Of a DNA stretch of 8,916 bases, positions 1 through 6,528 are shown piece by piece. Location of the stretch: assembly GCA_001801825.1 (NCBI GenBank), contig MGYR01000023.1:1234-10149 (forward strand), in the 5' to 3' direction. Origin of the DNA: Gammaproteobacteria bacterium RIFCSPLOWO2_02_FULL_56_15 (GTDB lineage Bacteria > Pseudomonadota > Gammaproteobacteria > Eutrophobiales > Eutrophobiaceae). The translations under genes and the position numbers were made by a program. The first letter of the stretch is position 1. Each line of letters begins with the position of its first letter. A model generated the notes under the pieces. The model worked only from the letters and a program-made list of their open reading frames with translations. It made no database searches and had not been told where the DNA came from.

Positions 1-44
1 TTTATCTCCATTAAGGATAAATGTCCAAGTATCAATATTAGAAT

Positions 45-58
45 TTATATTAATATAA
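45..58. repeat. 14-base perfect palindrome (operator-like)
   Basis: TTATATTAATATAA reads the same on both strands and sits about 165 bases upstream of the twin-ACT start. It could be a dimeric regulator site. In DNA this AT-rich a palindrome is also easy to get by chance, so the regulatory reading is weak. Confidence 0.35.
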
Positions 59-91
59 TCTTTTATCTATATGTAAATATAACATTTTTAA

Positions 92-113
92 CCTATAACC
101 AAACAGTTATAGG
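92..113. repeat. 8-bp inverted repeat with 6-base loop
   Basis: CCTATAAC (92-99) and GTTATAGG (106-113) are perfectly complementary around the loop CAAACA. No T-run follows on either strand, so it does not look like an intrinsic terminator. An operator or a weak transcript-end hairpin for an upstream gene are both possible. Confidence 0.4.
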
Positions 114-220
114 CCCCTGTAAGCTTGCGACTCCCCTCTCCAAGATTTCTAAACCTTGTTTTGGGACTTTCCGGTTAAAATGACTAGCCTGATGCTGGCT
201 GGCCTCCTGAACCAAGAAGT

Positions 221-778
221 ATGAAAAAAATCATCCTATCCGTGCTCGGGCACGATCGTCCCGGAATCCTGGCAGCTGTATCGGAACTGCTGCTGGTAAA
301 CGGATGTAATATTGAGAACGCCAGCCAGACCATACTGCAATCGGTATTCGGCTCACTCCTGCTCGTTACCCTGCCTGAGGATCTGAGCCCGGATACTCTT
401 AGATCCCGTATGTCGGCAACCCTTTCCGGGATGGCGCTTGATATCTTCATCAAGGAGTTTCCGAGCAGTCTGGTTCAGGAACCGGTAGTCCAACCGACGG
501 AAGCATTCATTCTCACCGCCTTTGGTCCGGATCAGCCTGGGCTCGTCAGTGCCGTCAGCCGGTGTGTCGCCAATCACGGAATTAACATCAGCAACCTCCG
601 GGCTGTTTTCAAGGGTGGCAACGAGCCGGGAGACAACGTGATGATATTTGAAGTGGATATACCGGTTGGTGTGGATCTCAAGCAGGTCAATAATGACTTG
701 GATAAGATTGCCGTCAGGCTGAACCTGACGATCAATCTGCAACATCGGGGCATTTTCAACGCTATGAACCGCATCTAA
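221..778 (+). CDS. Twin ACT-domain protein (GcvR-like putative regulator)
   Basis: A 185-residue protein made of two ACT domains in tandem. ACT1 (about residues 3-80) carries the typical start GHDRPGI at 10-16 followed by a GCNIENA segment. ACT2 (about 95-175) repeats it with GPDQPGLV at 102-109 and HGINISNL at 119-126. ACT domains bind small ligands, usually amino acids, and a twin-ACT layout without a catalytic domain is that of the glycine-cleavage regulator GcvR family. No DNA-binding domain or membrane segment is visible. The ATG at 221 is the only reasonable start, because an in-frame stop lies at 185-187. Its Shine-Dalgarno is poor: AAGAAG almost touches the ATG. The UPF0210 gene begins 50 bases downstream in the same direction, and ACT/UPF0210 pairing is widespread, so the two probably form one unit. 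The ligand and target cannot be read from the sequence. Confidence 0.85.
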   Translation: MKKIILSVLGHDRPGILAAVSELLLVNGCNIENASQTILQSVFGSLLLVTLPEDLSPDTLRSRMSATLSGMALDIFIKEFPSSLVQEPVVQPTEAFILTAFGPDQPGLVSAVSRCVANHGINISNLRAVFKGGNEPGDNVMIFEVDIPVGVDLKQVNNDLDKIAVRLNLTINLQHRGIFNAMNRI

Positions 779-828
779 AACTGTCCTGCACGATAAACGA
801 ATGGGAGATTAGGTTAAAAGGTGATTAC

Positions 829-2202
829 ATGCTGAGTGAAAGAGAAATCATTACCACGCTGGACATGATCAAGCGCGAGCACCTGGACCTCAGGACAGTC
901 ACCATCGGCATCAACCTCTTTGATTGTGTCAGCGATGATTTGAACCGCTTCATCCGCCGGATCCGCACACGTATCGAATCACTGGCCGGGAACTTGGTGG
1001 AAATCTGTGACCGGATCGGAGGCAAGTATGGGATACCTGTGGAAAACAAACGCATCTCCATCAGTCCGATGGCTGCCATCGGCGCACCATTCAGCGCCAG
1101 GGAACTGGTGCAGGTCGCAAAAGCGCTGGATGATTCTGCACGGGCGACCGGTATCGATTTCATAGGGGGTTTCACTGCGCTGGTGGAAAAAGGCATGGCT
1201 ACCGGAGATCTGGCGCTGATTGAGGCGATACCCGAGGCACTGGCTGCTACCCGGCATGTCTGCGCCTCGGTGAATGTAGCATCCACCAGGGCAGGCATCA
1301 ACATGGATGCCATACTGCGGATGGGCAAAACCGTGAAGATGGCGGCGGAGCTCACTGCGGCAGCGGATGGATTAGCCGCCGCCAAACTGGTGGTTTTCGC
1401 GAATATACCACAAGATATACCCTTCATGGCTGGTGCTTACCTGGGCATTGGTGAGCCGGATGCCGTAATCAACGTCGGTGTGAGCGGTCCTGGGGTGGTG
1501 AAAAAAGCAGTGGATCGGTTGCTGGAGTCGGAGCCAGATGCGGATCTGGGACGGATATCGGAAGTCATCAAACAAACCGCTGCCAGGGTAACTCGTGCCG
1601 GCGAACTCATCGGCAGGGAGGTGGCAAAGTCCTTAGGGGTCCGTTTTGGTGTGGTTGATCTGTCGCTGGCGCCCACACCCACCGTCGGTGACAGTGTCGG
1701 CGAGATCTTTCAATCCATGGGGTTAAGCAGTATCGGGGTACCCGGGAGCACCGCAGCGCTCGCTCTGCTCAACGATGCAGTAAAAAAAGGCGGCGCCTTC
1801 GCCAGTTCCCATGTTGGTGGTCTCAGTGGAGCCTTCATCCCTGTCAGTGAAGATCTGAATATCGCTGCGGCCGCAGCTGCCGGTGTATTATCCCTGGAAA
1901 AATTGGAAGCCATGACCAGTGTATGCTCAGTCGGCCTGGACATGATCGCACTGCCCGGGGATACCACGGCCGAGATGCTTGCTGCGATCATTGCCGATGA
2001 AATGGCCATTGGTGTCATCAACAAGAAAACCACCGCCGCAAGATTGATCCCGGCGCCGGGGAAAAAAGCCGGTGACCGGGTGTATTTCGGTGGTCTGCTC
2101 GGTGAAGGTCCAGTGCTTGCCGTGAACAGTGGGACTTCGGAAAATCGTTTCGTCCGTTACGGTGGTCGTATACCCGCTCCCATACAGAGTCTCTTCAATT
2201 GA
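829..2202 (+). CDS. UPF0210 / PFL-family protein (DUF711)
   Basis: A 457-residue protein of the UPF0210 (DUF711) family, close to the family's usual length of about 450. Recognisable blocks are the N-terminal TIGINLFDC (25-33), RISISPMAAIGAP (75-87), SGPGVV (219-224), the APTPTVGDSVGEIFQSMGL stretch (281-299), LDMIALPGDTTAEM (370-383) and the C-terminal FGGLLGEGPVL (420-430). Family members have a pyruvate-formate-lyase-like barrel fold, but no reaction has been established to my knowledge, and I see no glycyl-radical motif. No signal peptide or transmembrane helix is apparent, so it should be cytosolic. The start is well supported: AAGGTGA (818-824) is a strong ribosome-binding site four bases before the ATG. 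It follows the twin-ACT gene by 50 bases, suggesting that the ACT partner senses a ligand for, or regulates, this protein. That functional link is inference from the recurrent pairing. Confidence 0.9.
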   Translation: MLSEREIITTLDMIKREHLDLRTVTIGINLFDCVSDDLNRFIRRIRTRIESLAGNLVEICDRIGGKYGIPVENKRISISPMAAIGAPFSARELVQVAKALDDSARATGIDFIGGFTALVEKGMATGDLALIEAIPEALAATRHVCASVNVASTRAGINMDAILRMGKTVKMAAELTAAADGLAAAKLVVFANIPQDIPFMAGAYLGIGEPDAVINVGVSGPGVVKKAVDRLLESEPDADLGRISEVIKQTAARVTRAGELIGREVAKSLGVRFGVVDLSLAPTPTVGDSVGEIFQSMGLSSIGVPGSTAALALLNDAVKKGGAFASSHVGGLSGAFIPVSEDLNIAAAAAAGVLSLEKLEAMTSVCSVGLDMIALPGDTTAEMLAAIIADEMAIGVINKKTTAARLIPAPGKKAGDRVYFGGLLGEGPVLAVNSGTSENRFVRYGGRIPAPIQSLFN

Positions 2203-2223
2203 TTTGAACGCGATTACCCTGAA

Positions 2224-3888
2224 ATGAAGATGAACAGCAGCGGCAACGATTCGCAGCAGAATATCGAGATTCTGAAAACCGGTGTGAACCAATACAGCAT
2301 CCTGGCGCTGAGTATTTCGCTGTTTCTGGTTGTCATGACGACAGTGGTGGTCTGTTACCAGGATACCGGTACGGTGACACTGGCAGGCATGGCACACGCG
2401 CAATCCATAAACTTTGCCCTCCGCATTCTCGACCTGATGCCATTCGTATTTGCCGTATGGGGCCAGTACACGGGTTTTCTGATAGCCCGCAAGGCCGGGG
2501 CATTGATTGTCCGGGAAACCGACAAACTGCGCGCCGAGACCTCCGAATGGAAGCTGAAATCACTTCATGAATCCACACACGATGCCCTGACCGGCCTGCC
2601 CAACCGTGAATTCTTCTACAAGAGACTTCGGGATGCATTGCTGGTGGCCTCTCGGAATAACGAGTCCGTGACTATCCTGTTGATGAATCTTGACCGGTTC
2701 AAGGAAATCAACGATGTCTTCGGCGTGAAGAGTGGTGATTACATTCTGAAGCAACTCTCCCACAATATGGCCAATGTGATCCAATCCCAGGATACCCTGG
2801 CCCGGATTGGCGGCGATGAATTCGCTTTTCTGCTGAATAACCTGCCGGCGGAAGCCACAGCGATCGCGGTGGTCAGGCGTATCCAGCGGGTATTGCAGGC
2901 CCCGGTTTTTATTGCCGATGAAAATATCGAGCTATCAGCCTCGATCGGAATAGTGTCCTACCCGGATCATGGTAATGACGCGGATATGCTCATGCAATGC
3001 AGCAGCATTGCAATGTATTCGGCCAAGAAGCAGCAAAAGGGGTACATGATTTTCTCGCCGGAACTTAGCCAGGAGAATCCCCGGCGGGTGACCTTGATGG
3101 GGCAGTTGCGAAGTGCCATCGAGGAAGGCGCACTGGAATTACATTACCAGCCGAAAATCGACCTCCTGACTGATCGCTTGATTGGAGTAGAGGCCTTGGT
3201 CCGATGGAAACACCACGACCACGGTTATATCTCTCCTGCAGAATTCATACCTCTGGCGGAACGAACCAGACTGATTGGGCCGCTGACCGATTGGGTGATC
3301 CATACTGCCGTGCAGCAATCCCTTGAGTGGACCAGGAAAGGTCTGGAGATCGGTATGTCGGTCAATGTGTCCGCCAAGGACCTTATCGATACCGATTTGC
3401 AGGATATGCTGGAAGGATTGGTATCTTCCACCGATATAGACCCTGCAAGGTTGACTCTGGAAATCACAGAAAGCAGCATCATGGCCGACCCCAAACGCGC
3501 CATCTCAGTGTTGAAAAGACTGCATGCCATGCAGTTCAATATCTCCATTGATGATTTTGGTACGGGATATTCTTCCCTGTCTTACCTGAGTCGTTTGCCT
3601 GTCAACGAAATCAAGATCGATCAGACCTTCGTGCGAGGAATGAGCACAAACTCCAATGACGAATCTATCGTCAGGGCTACAATCAACCTCGGCCATAGCC
3701 TGGGTCTCGAAGTGACGGCAGAAGGCATTGAAAATGAACAAATAATGGAAATGCTGAAGCGGATGGGATGCGATATCGCCCAGGGTAATTATATCAGCCC
3801 ATCGAGGCCGGTCGCTTCCCTGGAGGAATGGATTACCGATTATTCCGGGAACAAGATCGCCACAACAAGCGGACGGGCAGGCATTTAG
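2224..3888 (+). CDS. Membrane-anchored GGDEF-EAL cyclic-di-GMP protein
   Basis: A 554-residue signalling protein. Two hydrophobic helices (about 25-44 and 64-88) anchor it in the inner membrane with only a short loop between them, so there is no obvious external sensor domain. A linker helix (about 95-118) leads to the GGDEF domain (about 119-280; signature GGDEF at 196-200) and then the EAL domain (about 290-540). The EAL half has every residue expected for c-di-GMP hydrolysis: EAL 323-325, N381, E413, DD 443-444 followed by FGTGYSS, K464, D466, E500, E503 and Q520. In the GGDEF half, the first Asp of the DxDxFK metal site is Asn155 (MNLDRFK), and the RxxD inhibitory site reads QSQD (187-190). 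Net phosphodiesterase activity is therefore the better guess. The GGDEF domain may bind GTP, since N163 and D172 are kept, as an allosteric module. It begins 21 bases after the UPF0210 stop with only a weak ribosome-binding site; ATG 2230 is an alternative start. Confidence 0.92.
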   Translation: MKMNSSGNDSQQNIEILKTGVNQYSILALSISLFLVVMTTVVVCYQDTGTVTLAGMAHAQSINFALRILDLMPFVFAVWGQYTGFLIARKAGALIVRETDKLRAETSEWKLKSLHESTHDALTGLPNREFFYKRLRDALLVASRNNESVTILLMNLDRFKEINDVFGVKSGDYILKQLSHNMANVIQSQDTLARIGGDEFAFLLNNLPAEATAIAVVRRIQRVLQAPVFIADENIELSASIGIVSYPDHGNDADMLMQCSSIAMYSAKKQQKGYMIFSPELSQENPRRVTLMGQLRSAIEEGALELHYQPKIDLLTDRLIGVEALVRWKHHDHGYISPAEFIPLAERTRLIGPLTDWVIHTAVQQSLEWTRKGLEIGMSVNVSAKDLIDTDLQDMLEGLVSSTDIDPARLTLEITESSIMADPKRAISVLKRLHAMQFNISIDDFGTGYSSLSYLSRLPVNEIKIDQTFVRGMSTNSNDESIVRATINLGHSLGLEVTAEGIENEQIMEMLKRMGCDIAQGNYISPSRPVASLEEWITDYSGNKIATTSGRAGI

Positions 3889-4071
3889 CGGACCGCACAC
3901 GGCGGCGCTGGAGAGTGTTCGGCTTATCATATCCACCTGCCGGATGTCTTGCGGACAAATATCCCGGAAATCAGGACCGGATACGGCGGGTAAGATGAGC
4001 TATGGCAGGAGTGTTTTCTGAGTTAGAATCGACCACCGTTCGAACCTGTCATCTCACTGGAGAGTAATATT
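3889..4071. other. Intergenic gap between GGDEF-EAL and DUF1993 genes
   Basis: No gene or convincing terminator is seen in these 183 bases. The right half contains the promoter-like pair listed separately and a good Shine-Dalgarno GGAG at 4059-4062 for the DUF1993 gene. Confidence 0.5.
4002..4029 (+). promoter_or_regulatory. Candidate sigma-70 promoter for the DUF1993 gene
   Basis: ATGGCA (4002-4007, four of six matches to TTGACA) and TAGAAT (4024-4029, five of six to TATAAT) are separated by 16 bases and lie 43 bases before the ATG. The match is modest and was found by eye. Confidence 0.3.
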
Positions 4072-4581
4072 ATGTCAGAGCACATGTACCAGTCCTCGAT
4101 CCCCGTCCTGATCCATATGCTGGGCAACCTGAAAAAAATTCTCGGAAAAGCCGAGAAATATGCAGCGGCAAAAAAGATTGATCCGGGAGTTTTACTGAAT
4201 GCACGGCTCGCGCCTGACATGTACCCACTCACCCGCCAGGTGCAGATCGCCAGCGATACCGCCAAGGGTTGCGCTGCCCGGCTGGCCGGTAAACAGATCC
4301 CCGTATACAAGGACAATGAAAAGAGTTTCAATCAATTATACCGGCGCATCGACAGGACCGTGGCATTCCTGAAAAAATTTAAACACGGCGATATCGATGG
4401 TTCCGCGGATCGGGAAATCGTCCTGCAATTTCCCTCCATGACCCTGAAATTCAGTGGCGCCGATTATCTGGGAAAATTTGCCCTGCCAAACTTCTATTTC
4501 CATGTCACTACCGCATATGCCATCCTTCGTCATAACGGCGTGTATGTCGGAAAACGTGATTTTATAGGGCAGGTCAGGTAA
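4072..4581 (+). CDS. DUF1993 family protein
   Basis: A 169-residue protein recognised as DUF1993, a helical family of about 165-175 residues thought to resemble the DinB/YfiT four-helix fold. Family-typical parts are the N-terminal YQSSIPVLIHMLGNL (6-20), the LLNARLAPDMYPLTRQVQIASD segment (41-62), and the C-terminal block from LPNFYFHVTTAYAILRH (138-154) to GVYVGKRDFIG (156-166). His144 and His154 could contribute to a metal site as in DinB-like proteins, but no activity is known. There is no signal peptide or membrane helix. The start is supported by GGAG nine bases upstream. It stands alone, convergent with the lpdA-type gene and 183 bases after the GGDEF-EAL gene, so it is probably transcribed from its own promoter. 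Its codon use looks like that of its neighbours and nothing suggests recent transfer. Confidence 0.88.
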   Translation: MSEHMYQSSIPVLIHMLGNLKKILGKAEKYAAAKKIDPGVLLNARLAPDMYPLTRQVQIASDTAKGCAARLAGKQIPVYKDNEKSFNQLYRRIDRTVAFLKKFKHGDIDGSADREIVLQFPSMTLKFSGADYLGKFALPNFYFHVTTAYAILRHNGVYVGKRDFIGQVR

Positions 4582-4606
4582 CTATCAGCAGACGGAATAT
4601 GCCCTA

Positions 4607-4638
4607 CTCCACGGCCGGTACTCACTCCTGCCGCGGAG
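4607..4638. terminator. Possible hairpin between convergent genes
   Basis: CTCC-A-CGGC (4607-4615) pairs with GCCG-C-GGAG (4630-4638), giving 8 bp with one mismatch and a 14-base loop. It sits between the convergent DUF1993 and lpdA stops, where a bidirectional terminator would be expected. Neither side has a T-run, so an intrinsic terminator is uncertain. Confidence 0.25.
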
Positions 4639-4657
4639 AAACTGGTCCCTGCGCTAT

Positions 4658-6106
4658 TCAGGGCTCTGGGTTCAGACCGTGTCCTTGTTTTTTGGGGAGA
4701 TAGAGATCGGTGATGGTACCGCTGAAAGCTTCGGCGGCAAATGCCAGGGTTTCGGAGAGTGTCGGATGGGGATGGATCGTCAGCGCCAAATCCTCGGCAT
4801 CACAACCCATTTCAATCGCCAGGGCGGCCTCAGCGATCAGATCACCCGCGTTGGGTCCCACGATGCCGGCGCCGATCAGCTGTCCTGTCTCCTCGTTGAA
4901 CAATAGTTTGGTGATTCCTTCGTTACGTCCCAGGCTTAAGGATCGCCCGCTGGCAGCCCAGGGGAATACCCCCTTTCCGTAATTTATCCCGGAGGCAGTG
5001 GCTTCCTGCTCGGTCATCCCTACCCAGGCAATCTCCGGATCGGTATAGGCAACCGAGGGTATGACGCGTGTTTCAAAACTGCTCTTCTGACCCGCCACCA
5101 CTTCCGCTGCCACCTTGCCTTCATGCACTGCCTTGTGCGCCAGCATGGGCGGCCCGACGACATCCCCGATCGCAAAGATATGGGCTTGGTTGGTGCGTTG
5201 TTGCCTGTCCACCGGGATGAATCCCTGTTCAGTCACTTTGATACCGGCCTGTTCGGCACCCATCAGGTTTCCATTCGGCCTCCGTCCCACGGCGACCAGT
5301 ACCCGGTCGAACGTATCCACTGTCGGTACACCTTCCCCCTCAAAGCTGACTACGAGGCCCTCGGCAACCGGTCTGATTGTTTGCACGCGCGTACCGATGT
5401 AGATGTTTTCATATTGTTTCTTGACGCGTTGCAGGAGGGGTTTGACCAGGTCCGGGTCGGCCCCTGCCACCAGTGAGTCCAGCATCTCGACGATGCTTAC
5501 CCTGGAGCCCAGTTCATGGTAGACGGTGGCCATCTCCAACCCGATAATCCCGCCGCCAATGACCAGCAGACGTCGTGGAATATCCGGGAGTTCAAGGGCG
5601 CCTGTGGAAGTGATGATGCGGGGATCCTCCGGACATCCCGGTAGCTGTACCGGCCTCGAGCCGACAGCAATGATTGCTTGTTCAAAACCAACCAGTTTTT
5701 CCCCATCCTCGGTAGATACCCGTATAAGGTGACCGGATACAAACTCGCCGTGTCCCTGCAGGATATGCACCTTACGTTTCCTGGCTAGCCCCTTCAAGCC
5801 CCCGGTCAGTTGTTCCAACAAGCGGTTTTTCCACCCCCTGAGTTTGTCAAGATCGATCACTGGTTCTCCGAATGTGATCCCGAAAGCACCGGCTTCACGG
5901 CTGTCACTGATGACCCGGGCGGCGTGCAAGAGGGCTTTCGAGGGGATACAGCCGACGTTCAGGCAGACGCCACCCAGACGTGGATATTGCTCCACCAGCA
6001 GGGTTTGCACGCCCAAATCAGCGGCTCGAAATGCAGCCGTATATCCGCCCGGTCCTGCGCCGAGTACCAGGAGGCTGGTTTCCATATCCGCTTTTACATT
6101 ACTCAT
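4658..6106 (-). CDS. lpdA: Dihydrolipoyl dehydrogenase (E3)
   Basis: A 482-residue flavoprotein that reoxidises dihydrolipoamide with NAD+ in 2-oxoacid dehydrogenase complexes or glycine cleavage. All hallmarks are present: the FAD motif GAGPGG (16-21), the redox-active disulfide GGVCLNVGC (C48/C53), the NAD-binding GGGIIGLE (184-191), the second FAD motif ending in FAIGDV (311-316), and the C-terminal catalytic HPHPTLSE with H447 and E452. Length and sequence blocks resemble E. coli LpdA. No lipoyl domain is fused at the N-terminus. The ATG at 6106 has only a weak AGGG upstream; Met8 is an alternative start. It is transcribed away from the ferredoxin operon, and no E1, E2 or glycine-cleavage gene is in view on its 3' side, so which complex it serves is open. 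Sulfur-oxidising bacteria also carry extra Lpd-like proteins with lipoate-binding proteins, but nothing here shows that. Confidence 0.95.
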   Translation of the reverse strand: MSNVKADMETSLLVLGAGPGGYTAAFRAADLGVQTLLVEQYPRLGGVCLNVGCIPSKALLHAARVISDSREAGAFGITFGEPVIDLDKLRGWKNRLLEQLTGGLKGLARKRKVHILQGHGEFVSGHLIRVSTEDGEKLVGFEQAIIAVGSRPVQLPGCPEDPRIITSTGALELPDIPRRLLVIGGGIIGLEMATVYHELGSRVSIVEMLDSLVAGADPDLVKPLLQRVKKQYENIYIGTRVQTIRPVAEGLVVSFEGEGVPTVDTFDRVLVAVGRRPNGNLMGAEQAGIKVTEQGFIPVDRQQRTNQAHIFAIGDVVGPPMLAHKAVHEGKVAAEVVAGQKSSFETRVIPSVAYTDPEIAWVGMTEQEATASGINYGKGVFPWAASGRSLSLGRNEGITKLLFNEETGQLIGAGIVGPNAGDLIAEAALAIEMGCDAEDLALTIHPHPTLSETLAFAAEAFSGTITDLYLPKKQGHGLNPEP

Positions 6107-6124
6107 GCTGCCCTGCCGTATTCA

Positions 6125-6151
6125 TTTATATTGACCCGCATGATGCCACAA
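6125..6151 (-). promoter_or_regulatory. Candidate promoter for lpdA
   Basis: Read on the minus strand, TTGTGG (6146-6151) and TATAAA (6125-6130) are 15 bases apart and lie just upstream of the lpdA start at 6106. The spacing is short and the -35 is weak, so confidence is low. Confidence 0.3.
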
Positions 6152-6185
6152 GAACACCATATACCAAACGATCTTCAGAGTTGTT

Positions 6186-6199
6186 TGTGGTTATCCACA
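6186..6199 (+). promoter_or_regulatory. Perfect DnaA box inside an inverted repeat
   Basis: TTATCCACA (6191-6199) is identical to the consensus E. coli DnaA box. Together with the preceding TGTGG it forms a 5-bp inverted repeat, TGTGG-TTAT-CCACA. A second box with one mismatch (TCATCCACA) lies at 6225-6233 in the same orientation. A DnaA-responsive promoter or a chance match are both possible; no replication origin features such as dnaA, dnaN or gidA are nearby. Confidence 0.4.
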
Positions 6200-6213
6200 G
6201 CTAATTAACCTGT

Positions 6214-6240
6214 TTGTCACATAATCATCCACAATATACT
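6214..6240 (+). promoter_or_regulatory. Candidate promoter of the structured RNA
   Basis: TTGTCA (6214-6219, five of six matches to TTGACA) is followed after 15 bases by TATACT (6235-6240, five of six). An overlapping TACTAT at 6237-6242 gives the ideal 17-base spacing with a weaker match. Transcription would start near 6247-6250. The second DnaA-box-like sequence (6225-6233) lies between the two elements, where a bound protein would block RNA polymerase. Confidence 0.45.
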
Positions 6241-6337
6241 ATATCTTGTGTGTCAGTATGTGCTTGACCCCAGCGGATTGGGATGCTATAGATCCCGCCA
6301 TTCCCTGATCTGCCAGGCGGAACGAACAGTAAAGATT

Positions 6338-6433
6338 CCCTGGGGCTCGTTGGCGTTGGAGGTATCGAACAGGTTTTGCCGGGAGGACATTGTGTATCCC
6401 GGAGGGCTAAGGGCTTCACCAACGGCCTCAGGG
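6338..6433 (+). ncRNA. 96-base long-range hairpin domain within the RNA
   Basis: CCCTGGGGC (6338-6346) pairs with GCCTCAGGG (6425-6433) through one G-U pair. After a bulged T, CGTTGG (6348-6353) pairs with CCAACG (6419-6424). This makes 15 bp closing a 65-base interior that contains another 6-bp stem. The 5' arm resembles the closing stem of 6S RNA, but the domain is about half the length of a 6S RNA. It could be a domain of the larger RNA or an independent small RNA. Confidence 0.5.
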
Positions 6434-6528
6434 GCCCATCACCATATCACCGTAGTCGGGTCACGTACCCCGATTAGACAGACTGAAACGCCCGCCCCTG
6501 GCGGGTAGCTGAGAGGAACTCGGCTATT

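Larger units (their letters stand above)
1..220. other. AT-rich intergenic region upstream of the twin-ACT gene
   Basis: No gene is seen here. The first 110 bases are strikingly AT-rich compared with the GC-balanced coding DNA to the right. They contain a 14-base perfect palindrome at 45-58 and an 8-bp inverted repeat at 92-99/106-113, both listed separately. A -10-like TAAAAT lies at 176-181, but the nearest -35-like element (TTGTTT, 156-161) is only 14 bases away, so I do not call a promoter. The upstream gene, if any, lies outside the window. Confidence 0.6.

Noticed and set aside
6186..6233. A replication origin
   Set aside because: Only two DnaA-like boxes are present, with no cluster, no long AT-rich unwinding element and no dnaA, dnaN, gidA or parA gene nearby.
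6338..6433. 6S RNA (ssrS)
   Set aside because: The 5' arm CCCTGGGG and the closing stem look 6S-like, but the domain is 96 bases against about 180, the large central bubble is not evident, and the usual neighbours zapA and ygfA are absent. A covariance search would decide.
6338..6433. SRP (4.5S) RNA
   Set aside because: The length is right, but the conserved apical GGAA-type loop with its asymmetric partner is missing.
6248..6508. An 86-codon open frame with a GTG start across the candidate RNA
   Set aside because: The translation has no recognisable domain or regular composition, no Shine-Dalgarno precedes it, and the same bases form dense RNA helices. The reverse frame at 6225-6422 is equally unconvincing.
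6506..6526. TPP riboswitch suggested by the string CTGAGAGG
   Set aside because: The other conserved TPP blocks are missing, the string is explained by a local 8-bp hairpin, and the downstream gene is a ferredoxin, not a thiamin gene.
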